From Spirochaetaceae bacterium (GTDB lineage: Bacteria; Spirochaetota; Spirochaetia; B11-G9): a stretch of 64,000 bases of DNA. A program made the translations under genes and the position numbers. The stretch covers positions 1-64,000 of the forward strand of contig WGCU01000027.1 of the NCBI GenBank assembly GCA_015493635.1, read 5' to 3'. A model generated the notes under the pieces. That model made no database searches, was not told where the DNA came from, and saw nothing but the letters and a program-made list of their open reading frames with translations. The stretch's first letter is position 1. Every line of letters starts with the position of its first letter. Of the stretch, positions 43,691 through 51,434 are shown in pieces.

Positions 43691-44575
43691 TTATTTCGGC
43701 AGGTACAAAAGTTTTGCATCTCCAAGCTGAATAACATCTTCATATTTCAGTTCATACTCCGCTGTTTTTTTGTCATTAACAATAACGGTTCCGTTTAACG
43801 GCTGAATGGATACTCCTCCCCGTCCTGCGGATAATACAGCATGATATTTTTCAACACCGCCATAGTTGCCAAGAGGAATATGAGCCCGCGGTGACGCTCC
43901 TATCCTTGTTTTCCGCATAACAAGTACATACTCTTTACCCCGGTACATACCGGTAAGAATTTTTATACGCCCGTACGAACGAAAATATTCAAAAAGAGAA
44001 AGGGCAAGTCCTGTACAGGCACCGAGGATCATTATCCCGGCGCCCCGTGCCGCAAGACTGTTTGCCCATTGTTTTACCAGGAATTCAAGTACCATCCCTC
44101 CTGTAATTCCTCCAATAAAACCACCAAGACTACCGATAGCGGTCCGCCTGAACGACATACTTCTTATTCCATCAATGGAACCGATAACAAGTCCAAGAAG
44201 AGCCCATCCAAACGTACGTGAAACAGGGACTATAACTGAATTTGTTGCGGAAGAAGAAAATATTTCAGTATTTCCAATCTGATACAGCAACCACTGAACG
44301 AGAAGAAGCGCCCCGGCTCCGCCGGCAAAACCCAGCAATGCTCCTGCAAATCCCCCCTTTACTGAACGGGAAGTGTCTGAAAACAGGATCCCTTCGGCAC
44401 TTCCGAAAAAAAATCCAAAAAGCAGCCCTATCGATCCGCCGGAAAGTATATTCCACACAAAATAGTTTCCAATCAGTTCACCGTAACTGAGAAGAATCTC
44501 AATGACTGCCCACGAGGCCGCGCCGGCAGTAAGACCAATGGCAACCATGAAAATTTTTTTAAAAAATGCTGTCAT
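43691..44575 (-). CDS. Multi-pass membrane protein with C-terminal FHA domain
   Basis: A 294-residue protein. Five or six hydrophobic, glycine-rich helices (GGFAGALLGFAGGAGALLLVQW; GSLGGFIGGITGGMVLEFLV) occupy the first 205 residues, followed by an FHA-like domain (about 210-294, TRIGASPRAHIPLGNYGGVEKYHAVLS ... VIVNDKKT). The FHA core residues R, S and H are kept, though N is in an unusual VNDK context. AAGGAG lies five bases before ATG. It is encoded nine bases below the Ser/Thr kinase gene, so phosphothreonine-dependent docking of the kinase or its substrates is likely. Confidence 0.82.
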   Translation of the reverse strand: MTAFFKKIFMVAIGLTAGAASWAVIEILLSYGELIGNYFVWNILSGGSIGLLFGFFFGSAEGILFSDTSRSVKGGFAGALLGFAGGAGALLLVQWLLYQIGNTEIFSSSATNSVIVPVSRTFGWALLGLVIGSIDGIRSMSFRRTAIGSLGGFIGGITGGMVLEFLVKQWANSLAARGAGIMILGACTGLALSLFEYFRSYGRIKILTGMYRGKEYVLVMRKTRIGASPRAHIPLGNYGGVEKYHAVLSAGRGGVSIQPLNGTVIVNDKKTAEYELKYEDVIQLGDAKLLYLPK

Positions 44576-44584
44576 ACAAACTCC

Positions 44585-46447
44585 TTACTTTATCTCATAC
44601 CCAAGTTTACCCGTATTCGGATCCACGGTAGCCAGAATGGTAACCCCTTCTCCTTTTCTGATGGCCAGAGGAAAAGAGACATGATCTTTCATATACCGAA
44701 GGTCAAGGGTGTAGTGGGCAGGAGATATGTTCCCTTTAAAATGGAGACTCTTATTAAAATAAAGCACTGCAGGAACCTTATCCGCTGACAGGATATGATC
44801 TAAACCATTAAGCGTACATTTAATACCCTTCCTGTTTCTGCTTAGCACAAGTGTTCCGGGAAGCGGTACAAGTCCGGCATTTATATTCAGTACATTCTGA
44901 CCGGTTTCAATCTTAAGAGAAAATATTTTTGGATAATATCCTTCATGTTTTATCATGAATTTATAGATATTCCCCCCTGTTAAAGATTCAGTATCCGTCA
45001 AAGGAACCCATCTTCTGTTTTGAGAAAGAAAAACAGTAACGCCACTGGAAATTTTTTGATTATTCTCTGTATCAATAGCTATAACATGCACTGAAGTAGC
45101 ATAATGTGCTGCCGGTACCCTGTTTACCAGAATCACAGTACCTGATTTTTTTCCGGAAGTTCCTTTCGGCTGCACAAGAAAGGAGTACCAGGTAACCGAA
45201 TCTTCTATCTTTAACTTGGCCCTGTATGCTCCTGCGGGAAGAAATACCGGTACTGATGAAAACCGGTATCGGTCTGATCTCTTAAATTTTGTGTACAGAA
45301 AAATAACTCTCCGGTCTGGCACAGAAGGGATCTGTTTGTTATCGTCTTTATAGAGCCCGGCATTGAGATAAATCTTGTCAGGAGGCTGTGTCCCTTGGGG
45401 TATAAAAACAGAAAAAGTAACTGAATTATACTCCGAAGGATGAAGCAACGTATTATGAAAGCCGGTAAAATAACTGAATAATCCGGCAATGGTAAGAGTA
45501 CAGATTACAAAGGCAGCACTAATTCCTTTAAGAAGCAGACGCTTCTTTTTCCTCTGATGCGGCTTTTCCGGATCATCCCCTTTAGCCAAGCCTGCAACTG
45601 CTTCAGTGAGCTCTCCCTTGTCCCAGTGCTTAAGGTATCGTTCCAGTTCCTTGATAGCAGGTTCTAAATTCATGTATCTCTTCCCCGGATCTGTTCTCAT
45701 TGCTTTCCGGATAAAGGTCTTAAGCACCGGCGCAATATGAGGATTATACTTACGCGGCGGTGGATACTTTCCCTTTTGAATGGTAAGGACGAGATCAGGA
45801 CTGAAAAATCCCGGGAAGGGTTTTTTACCTGTACATAATTCATAGGCAAGCACTCCCAGCGCATATATATCTGCCCTTAAATCGACATTCTTTGTATTTT
45901 GAAACTGTTCAGGTGCCATATAACCGGGCGTACCAAGGCTCATGCCCTCCCGGGTGAGATCTTTTTCCAGGTCTTCATCAGAAACAGCAATACCAAAATC
46001 AACAAGCTTTACTTCTCCTGTTTTTGACAGAATTATATTTGCCGGTTTTATATCCCGGTGGATTACCTTTTTCTCATGAGCGTAACTCAGCGCTAAAGCA
46101 GCCTTGTACAGGATATATGCGGCAGTTCCGTTATCAAGATAGCGTTGTTTCTTTATAACGCTGTCCAGTGCACAGCCGTCTATAAACTCAAGGACTATGT
46201 AGTACGATGTCCCCAGCTTAAAGTGGTCATACATATTAACCACCCCGTCATGGCGGAAATCCATAAGAATTCTCGCTTCCCGTTTAAACCGCTCGGTAAT
46301 GTCCTTACGCCCTCTCAGAGTCAGCTTTTTAATGATAACGGGCCGGCCGAGAGTTGGATGAATAGCTTTATATACAGCTCCCATCCCGCCTTTGGCAATA
46401 AGTGATTCAACCTTGTACTTTCCTATACTTTCAGGGATTCGCGCCAT
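44585..46447 (-). CDS. Transmembrane Ser/Thr protein kinase
   Basis: A PknB-like Hanks-type kinase of 620 residues. The kinase domain (about 10-275) has the glycine loop AKGGMGAVY, Lys in VIIKK, catalytic HRDIKPAN, DFG, an activation loop with several Thr/Ser (DLTREGMSLGTPGYMAPE) and the APE motif; all catalytic residues are present. One membrane helix (about 307-330) leads to an outside domain of about 290 residues, beta-rich and not PASTA-like. Its start overlaps the phosphatase gene by 17 bases. The extracellular part presumably senses something; the neighbours supply a phosphatase, two FHA readers and possible substrates. Confidence 0.93.
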   Translation of the reverse strand: MARIPESIGKYKVESLIAKGGMGAVYKAIHPTLGRPVIIKKLTLRGRKDITERFKREARILMDFRHDGVVNMYDHFKLGTSYYIVLEFIDGCALDSVIKKQRYLDNGTAAYILYKAALALSYAHEKKVIHRDIKPANIILSKTGEVKLVDFGIAVSDEDLEKDLTREGMSLGTPGYMAPEQFQNTKNVDLRADIYALGVLAYELCTGKKPFPGFFSPDLVLTIQKGKYPPPRKYNPHIAPVLKTFIRKAMRTDPGKRYMNLEPAIKELERYLKHWDKGELTEAVAGLAKGDDPEKPHQRKKKRLLLKGISAAFVICTLTIAGLFSYFTGFHNTLLHPSEYNSVTFSVFIPQGTQPPDKIYLNAGLYKDDNKQIPSVPDRRVIFLYTKFKRSDRYRFSSVPVFLPAGAYRAKLKIEDSVTWYSFLVQPKGTSGKKSGTVILVNRVPAAHYATSVHVIAIDTENNQKISSGVTVFLSQNRRWVPLTDTESLTGGNIYKFMIKHEGYYPKIFSLKIETGQNVLNINAGLVPLPGTLVLSRNRKGIKCTLNGLDHILSADKVPAVLYFNKSLHFKGNISPAHYTLDLRYMKDHVSFPLAIRKGEGVTILATVDPNTGKLGYEIK

Positions 46448-47453
46448 AGAGCTCCACTCCTTTACGAGGCAGAATAATAATATTTTTATCAGAAGAAAAC
46501 TTTGCCATATCAGTGATAAATACTACATTATATGTATCAGGATTATGGATCTGAATAAACTTTCCCTCAGCCCGGGTACGGTATCTGCCGGGTACGGCCC
46601 GGTGTCCGCCGAACATCCGGGCAGCAGGATTCCGGGGGAAATATTCTTCAAGATAAGCTGCAACACTTCCCTCTTCCGCTCCTCCGTTTGGAGTCCAGGT
46701 AAGGTCAAAAAGAATCTCCCTCTTAATGAGAGCATCTATCAGTTCCTTCCGGGAATGATATCTCCGTGGTTCGGCGTGTGTGACACAAAACCCGTTTCCT
46801 ACAGCAAATCCCGGTAATCTTTTTTCAAATTCATAGTACTTCCAGAATATATCCTCCGGTATGAACCGGTGAAACCATGAGGCAACCATGGCACCTTCAT
46901 ACACAAACTTACCAAAAGACCTGTTATCTTCAGAATTCTCATTGGCAATATTTTCATGGTTCCCCTTTAAGAAATGGAAACTGTCCGGAAAAGATGCTTT
47001 AAGTTCCATCACCATCATCATGACACCAAGGCTTTCCCTCATTTCATCATCCATCGCTTTGTGCTTTCTAAAGCCGCCTCTATATTCTTCAAAAGCTGTA
47101 CGCCACCGCTTAACAGCCCTTGTTTCAGCATGGAAGCCATCTCCAACACAAACAATCTGAATCTGGTTTTTCTCCAACGCCTCAAATACCGGCAGGGTAC
47201 TGAACGGAGGTTTCCAAGAAAGAAGTGATCCCAGAAATCCAGTCCGTGCATGAAGATCCGGAACAATAATTGTCGGAAGGGCTTTAAGTAGAATAAGCCC
47301 TCCTGGTTCACCGCTGCTCCCGGGAGGACGGATAGACGGAGATTCGTTTTTTAATGCATACAATACCTTCTCCAGAGAAATTCCGATCTCCCGTGGATCA
47401 GGAAAAGTCTTTCCCGCCATTCCGCGTATTCCTTCCAGTATCCTATTCATCAT
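46431..47453 (-). CDS. Metallophosphoesterase (calcineurin/PP2A-like)
   Basis: A dinuclear metal phosphoesterase of 340 residues with the motifs PDLHAR (variant of GDxHG), GDGFHAE (variant of GDxxDRG) and GNHEN, followed by FCVTHAEPR and FGGHRAVPG giving the later His ligands. The first motif has D-L-H in place of D-x-H-G. There is no signal peptide, so it acts in the cytoplasm. It is placed between the 169-residue protein and the Ser/Thr kinase in one operon, so it is probably the phosphatase opposing the kinase, but small-molecule substrates cannot be excluded. Confidence 0.88.
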   Translation of the reverse strand: MMNRILEGIRGMAGKTFPDPREIGISLEKVLYALKNESPSIRPPGSSGEPGGLILLKALPTIIVPDLHARTGFLGSLLSWKPPFSTLPVFEALEKNQIQIVCVGDGFHAETRAVKRWRTAFEEYRGGFRKHKAMDDEMRESLGVMMMVMELKASFPDSFHFLKGNHENIANENSEDNRSFGKFVYEGAMVASWFHRFIPEDIFWKYYEFEKRLPGFAVGNGFCVTHAEPRRYHSRKELIDALIKREILFDLTWTPNGGAEEGSVAAYLEEYFPRNPAARMFGGHRAVPGRYRTRAEGKFIQIHNPDTYNVVFITDMAKFSSDKNIIILPRKGVELYGANP

Positions 47454-47963
47454 TTATTCAAATATGAGGGTTTTGTTAACTTCAATAAAATCGTCTGCAA
47501 GCACCTGCGTAACATCCATGAGCAGATTTTCATCCTTAATAATAACAATCTTGTATACAGGAGAACTCTTGAGTATGGGACCAATCAAAAATTCTGCCGA
47601 TTCTCCGGGAACCACATCTCCTTTCAATGTTGATCCGCTCTTTTCGGCCCGTTCAGGAACATCGGTACGTAAACCGATACTTGCGTATTCCACCCTTCGC
47701 CCATCTTCTTCCAGCGGTCCAATGGTCAGCAACGATCCTGACTGTGTCATTATTAATCCGCCTCTTGTTTCATCGGCAGCATAAACATCCGATTCCTCAA
47801 GGTTCCTTTCGGATACCTGATTATTGAAGTGCTCTTCCTTTTCAAGCCATCCCCTGGCAAGAACTTCCAGCGCATCTGCACCTTCCGGTAAATTTATCGA
47901 ACCGGCAAGCTGCTTTAAATGATTTTGTACCTCTTCCGGTACTTTTGCAAAAAAATCACTCAT
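47454..47963 (-). CDS. Protein of an unrecognised family, homologue of the HU-fusion protein
   Basis: I know no named family for this 169-residue soluble protein. It is clearly homologous to the N-terminal two thirds of the divergently encoded HU-fusion protein. Both share an N-terminal helical part (PEEVQNHLKQL versus PANIRMHLESL) and a strongly conserved core, SGSLLTIGPLEED.RRVEYASIGLRTDVP. A later VYKIVII/VYKIAVC strand also matches. GGAGGTAAAAG precedes ATG. It heads the phosphatase-kinase-FHA-VWA operon, so it may be a kinase substrate or a regulator of the HU-fusion protein through pairing of the shared domain. Confidence 0.75.
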   Translation of the reverse strand: MSDFFAKVPEEVQNHLKQLAGSINLPEGADALEVLARGWLEKEEHFNNQVSERNLEESDVYAADETRGGLIMTQSGSLLTIGPLEEDGRRVEYASIGLRTDVPERAEKSGSTLKGDVVPGESAEFLIGPILKSSPVYKIVIIKDENLLMDVTQVLADDFIEVNKTLIFE

Positions 47964-48039
47964 CTTTTACCTCCACATGGTTTATCTACATCCATATATA
48001 CTACTATTTTCCATAAAAAACCATTTTTTTCGTAAATAT

Positions 48040-48068
48040 TTGAAAATAATTACTTTCCGTGCTATACT
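48040..48068 (+). promoter_or_regulatory. Sigma-70 promoter of the HU-fusion gene
   Basis: TTGAAA (48040-48045) and TATACT (48063-48068) are spaced by exactly 17 bp. Transcription should begin near 48075. That leaves almost no leader for the ATG at 48081 but a normal one for the GTG at 48096, and this supports the later start. Confidence 0.7.
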
Positions 48069-48095
48069 TCCACCATATACATGAAGGAGCGAATA

Positions 48096-48956
48096 GTGTC
48101 ATTTAATTCATTGCCAGCAAACATCAGAATGCATCTTGAATCTCTGATAAAGATATCAGAACTACCGGATACCAATGATTTCCGGGAAATCCTTGCGGAT
48201 ACATGGAACAAAAAATGTCTTTTATTTGAGCAGCAGACAGGAATGCTTGACTTGGAGATGATTGAAACCTTTCCGGAGACTGATCCCCGCGGTATTATTG
48301 TATTAACCTATTCAGGATCCATCCTCAGTATTGGACCTCTGGAAGAAGAAAAGACAAGGGAGGTAGAATACGCAAGTATCAGCCTCCGGAGTGATGTACC
48401 CAAAACAGTTTCCATAGTTAATACCGCATTAGGCGCACCTGTTAAAACCGGTTCATCAATTGTATTTTCCAGAGGAAAATTAAAAAAAACATCGGCAGTT
48501 TATAAAATAGCTGTATGTAATACTTCCATTCCCACAGAGACGCAGAAAGAGCGGATACATGAGGGTATGATTTTTCTTACCAACGGTTTCATGAAAATCA
48601 ACCGTAGTATCTACATAGACAAAACAAATATTCCGGATCAGTTTACCGCAAAATCCATGGCAAGATATATAGCAAAAAAATATAATATAACTGGTACTCT
48701 GGCCAAAAAGATTATTGATGACTACATCCTTCTTATTGAGACAGGAATGATGCTTGGAGAAAGTGTGCCATTAGGACGGATTGGACGATTTTCCCTAAAA
48801 CAAAAAGGCCCCCAGAAAGCAAGAATACTGCGGCATCCCGAAACAGGGGAAGAAATAACCGTTAAAGCAAAGCCTCCGGTATCCGTACCCAAAATATCCT
48901 TCAGCACCTATATAAAAGAGAAAGCGGCATCATTGAAGGACGATACTATCGTTTAA
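48096..48956 (+). CDS. HU/IHF-type DNA-binding domain fused to an unrecognised N-terminal domain
   Basis: A 286-residue protein. Residues 1-180 are homologous to the 169-residue protein encoded next door (YSGSILSIGPLEEE.REVEYASISLRSDVP). The C-terminus (about 185-280) is an HU/IHF fold: TAKSMARYIAKKYNITGTLAKKIIDDY, GESVPLGRIGRFSL and the DNA-intercalating Pro in HPETGEEITVKA. The ORF begins at 48081, but GGAG at 48086-48089 and alignment with the paralogue's MSDFF start favour the GTG at 48096. It probably bends or coats DNA under control of its N-terminal domain. The gene is divergent from the kinase operon. Confidence 0.85.
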   Translation: MSFNSLPANIRMHLESLIKISELPDTNDFREILADTWNKKCLLFEQQTGMLDLEMIETFPETDPRGIIVLTYSGSILSIGPLEEEKTREVEYASISLRSDVPKTVSIVNTALGAPVKTGSSIVFSRGKLKKTSAVYKIAVCNTSIPTETQKERIHEGMIFLTNGFMKINRSIYIDKTNIPDQFTAKSMARYIAKKYNITGTLAKKIIDDYILLIETGMMLGESVPLGRIGRFSLKQKGPQKARILRHPETGEEITVKAKPPVSVPKISFSTYIKEKAASLKDDTIV

Positions 48957-48960
48957 AAAC

Positions 48961-48995
48961 ACACCGGCCGGAAAGCAAATCTTTCCGGCCGGTGT
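48961..48995 (-). terminator. Rho-independent terminator of the Nox/CoADR-like gene
   Basis: A perfect 15-bp stem, ACACCGGCCGGAAAG with CTTTCCGGCCGGTGT, around a 5-base loop. On the minus strand it is followed by GTTTTT, so it ends the flavoprotein transcript. On the plus strand, where it follows the HU-fusion stop by four bases, it can also act as a terminator, although the T-run there is poor. Confidence 0.85.
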
Positions 48996-49019
48996 AAAAT
49001 CTTTGAACTTTGACTAATG

Positions 49020-50366
49020 CTATTTTAAGCAGATATTCCGGGCAACACTTTCTGCAGCAATAATAATAGGGTACATGGTCGGTGCAGCTGTCAGAAGAGG
49101 ATGAGTTCCAACCTGAAGGGTGGCCAGTTCAACAGCGGTCATCCCTTTCTGTATTGCAAGGCCGAGGATATTGATAAGTTCTCCTGTCGATTTACCTGTT
49201 ACAACCTGAGCACCAAGAAGAATACCGTTATGTTTGGAAAAAACCAGTTTTACAATCTGCTGAGATTTGTCTTCGATTGCACCGGGGTGGCGGTCAATAG
49301 CAGTAAATTTACCTACTTCAACTTCAAATCCTTCAACACGGGCTGTAGCTTCTGTTACCCCTGCTGCTCCCATGGCAAGTCCGTTGATTGCCGATGAAAA
49401 AATGGAAATATTCCCTTTATTCTCCCGGATTACTTTTAATCCGAATAGATTGCAGCCAGCTACCCGTGCATCAAAGGTCGCCGTAGAAGCAAGCATCAGC
49501 TTTGTTGCTTTCCGGGTAAAGAAATCCTTGTGCTCCGCACAGTCTCCCGCGGCAAAGATATCCTTTTCCGAAGTCCGGAGGTACTCATCTGTCCAGATAC
49601 TGCCGTTTTTCCCGATAAACAACCCTGCTTCTTTGGCAATTTTTGTATTGGGCCGGTACCCTATGGATACAATAACCGTATCGGCTTCAATTTTCTCACC
49701 ATCCTCCAGCTCCACTGCATTGACATGCCCGCCGGCAGCACTGAAACGTTTCACCCGGCTGTTTGTTTTTATCGTTACCCCGTTGGAACTCAGTTTATCA
49801 GCAACAACCGAAGCAATATCTTCATCAAACGCAAGAGGAAGTACCCTGTCCATGGCTTCCACAAGAGTCACATCCTTTCCCGATTTTCTTATTTCATCAC
49901 TGACTTCAACACCGATAAAACCGGCTCCAATAACGACCACCTTTCTGGCTTCCCTTATACTTTCAAGAACATTCTGCAGGTAGTTATAATCTTTGGAAAT
50001 AGTGAAGATCCCATCATTTTTTATTCCTTCAATGGGAGGAACAAACGGTGTCGATCCTAATGCAAAGACAAGCTTTTCATATTCCACAGATTCTTTCAGG
50101 GTAAAAACCTTCTTCGATGTGATATCTACCCGTATTACTTCATCAATAAGAAATTCGACCCCAAGCTTTTTTAATGGATCAATGCCCATAATATCATCAT
50201 CGATAGATTTTAACCGGGAAAAAATATAAGGGATCCCGCATGGAATAAGAGATATTTCCTCTTTTCTTATGATAAGGACCTTCTTACCCGGGAAAGAAAG
50301 CTTTGCACTCTTTGCCGCTATCAATCCTGCCGCTGACCCGCCTAAAACAACTACATCATATTTCAT
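49020..50366 (-). CDS. NAD(P)H-dependent flavoprotein, Nox/CoA-disulfide reductase-like
   Basis: A 448-residue FAD protein of the NADH oxidase/CoA-disulfide reductase/NADH peroxidase group. It has the FAD motif VVLGGSAAGLIAA, a single redox Cys in SLIPCGIPYIF (about residue 43), the NAD motif VVIGAGFIGVEVSDEI, the FAD-closing FAAGDCAE and the typical C-terminal dimerisation domain. The family reduces oxygen to water, peroxide, or CoA/persulfide disulfides; which one applies here is unclear. It is a single-gene unit: a strong terminator follows and a long AT-rich upstream region precedes it. Confidence 0.9.
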   Translation of the reverse strand: MKYDVVVLGGSAAGLIAAKSAKLSFPGKKVLIIRKEEISLIPCGIPYIFSRLKSIDDDIMGIDPLKKLGVEFLIDEVIRVDITSKKVFTLKESVEYEKLVFALGSTPFVPPIEGIKNDGIFTISKDYNYLQNVLESIREARKVVVIGAGFIGVEVSDEIRKSGKDVTLVEAMDRVLPLAFDEDIASVVADKLSSNGVTIKTNSRVKRFSAAGGHVNAVELEDGEKIEADTVIVSIGYRPNTKIAKEAGLFIGKNGSIWTDEYLRTSEKDIFAAGDCAEHKDFFTRKATKLMLASTATFDARVAGCNLFGLKVIRENKGNISIFSSAINGLAMGAAGVTEATARVEGFEVEVGKFTAIDRHPGAIEDKSQQIVKLVFSKHNGILLGAQVVTGKSTGELINILGLAIQKGMTAVELATLQVGTHPLLTAAPTMYPIIIAAESVARNICLK

Positions 50367-50571
50367 TACAGACCTCCAGTTACTACATAATATATTTTAT
50401 ATCTTGTATTATTAATATACAACTATATTAAATCATTGTAAACTAATATTTCATATTATTTCACAAAAAATATATTAAAATGGGCTCACGTAACCACAGA
50501 TAGATTATTCTCAAACGAGTGAGTGGAGCGGGGCAACTTGTTGGTTCCTGCCCTAAGCGAGTGCAGAGAAC
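50367..50571. other. AT-rich upstream region of the flavoprotein gene and start of an intergenic repeat
   Basis: The first 110 bp are extremely AT-rich and probably hold the promoter of the flavoprotein gene, but I cannot choose one hexamer pair. From about 50515 the composition changes sharply. A segment AACGAGTGAGTGGAGCG..CAACTTGTTG..GCGAGTGCAGAGAACG follows and leads into the cloverleaf-like element. Its first part resembles the sequence at 715-775 on the other strand. Confidence 0.4.
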
Positions 50572-50661
50572 GAAAGGTGTCTATACCCCGCGGCTCTGCC
50601 GCGGAATAGGCCGCGATAGCGGACTGGGTCCAGGGTTTACCCTGGGGTATCGATACCTTTC
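50572..50661. repeat. Cloverleaf-like intergenic structured element
   Basis: Two 18-bp arms, GAAAGGTGTCTATACCCC and GGGGTATCGATACCTTTC, pair at 16 of 18 positions. They enclose three small perfect hairpins: CCGCGG-ctctg-CCGCGG (50588-50604), CCGC-gata-GCGG (50611-50622) and CCAGGG-ttta-CCCTGG (50630-50645), which compete slightly with the arm ends. The second arm also holds the 12-bp palindrome GGTATCGATACC. There is no ORF. It looks like a dispersed palindromic element or a small structured RNA rather than a terminator. Confidence 0.6.
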
Positions 50662-50677
50662 ATTAAAATAATAATAT

Positions 50678-51415
50678 TTAGAGGATGCTGTGGGTATACC
50701 CGCCGTTAATGGTAATTGCTTGGCCGGTTATATATCCCGCCGAAGCTGAGGCAAGGAAAGCAGCAAGGGCCCCAAGTTCTGAAGGGCTGCCGATTCTTTG
50801 AGCCGGAATTGATTTCCCGACGGCATCAAGATCAATACCAAGATTTTCCAACCGCTCAGTTTTCATAAATCCCGGGAGTATCATATTAACGGTTATACCG
50901 AAGGGAGCATTCTCTGTACTGAGCGTCTTGGAAAGGCCAAGCAGCCCGGATCGTATTCCGTTGGAAAGGACAAGATCTTTTACCGGCTCTTTTGCCGCCA
51001 TGGAAGCAAGCATAATAATTCTTCCCCACTGTTTTTGCTTCATTTCCGGCAGAACATATTGTACAGAAGCTACAACACTCAGGTATAGATTTCGAAAAGC
51101 AGCTTCCCACATTTTTTCATCTGTTTCAGAAAAAGCAGCTTTCGGAGGGCCCCCTGTATTGGTAACAAGAATATCAATATCTCCCAGTTTATGTGAAACC
51201 GTATCAAGCATCTGCTGTACACTTTTTATATCCGAGATATCTCCCTGCACACCGAAGGCACCTGTTTCCCGGCATGCGGCCGCAAGTTTATCACTGTTTC
51301 TTCCGCAGATTGCCGTTTGGACTCCATTTTTCATAAGCTCCTCTGCAACAGCTCGTCCCAAACCGGAAGAAGCCCCCATAACAAAAGCAACTTTCTTTTC
51401 TATTCCAAGATCCAT
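50678..51415 (-). CDS. Short-chain dehydrogenase/reductase with altered active site
   Basis: A 245-residue Rossmann-fold SDR resembling FabG: nucleotide loop GASSGLGRAVAEEL, TNTGGPP in place of NNAG, and the late LPGFMKTERL and GQAITINGGYTHS. The catalytic Ser is present in MLASMAAKEP, but the YxxxK motif reads SNGIR: Tyr is Ser and Lys is Arg. This variant occurs in a recognised SDR subgroup, so it is probably not a mutation, but normal FabG catalysis is unlikely. It is the last gene of the run that begins with nqrB. Confidence 0.85.
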   Translation of the reverse strand: MDLGIEKKVAFVMGASSGLGRAVAEELMKNGVQTAICGRNSDKLAAACRETGAFGVQGDISDIKSVQQMLDTVSHKLGDIDILVTNTGGPPKAAFSETDEKMWEAAFRNLYLSVVASVQYVLPEMKQKQWGRIIMLASMAAKEPVKDLVLSNGIRSGLLGLSKTLSTENAPFGITVNMILPGFMKTERLENLGIDLDAVGKSIPAQRIGSPSELGALAAFLASASAGYITGQAITINGGYTHSIL

Positions 51416-51434
51416 ACAATACCCCCGTGAATAA

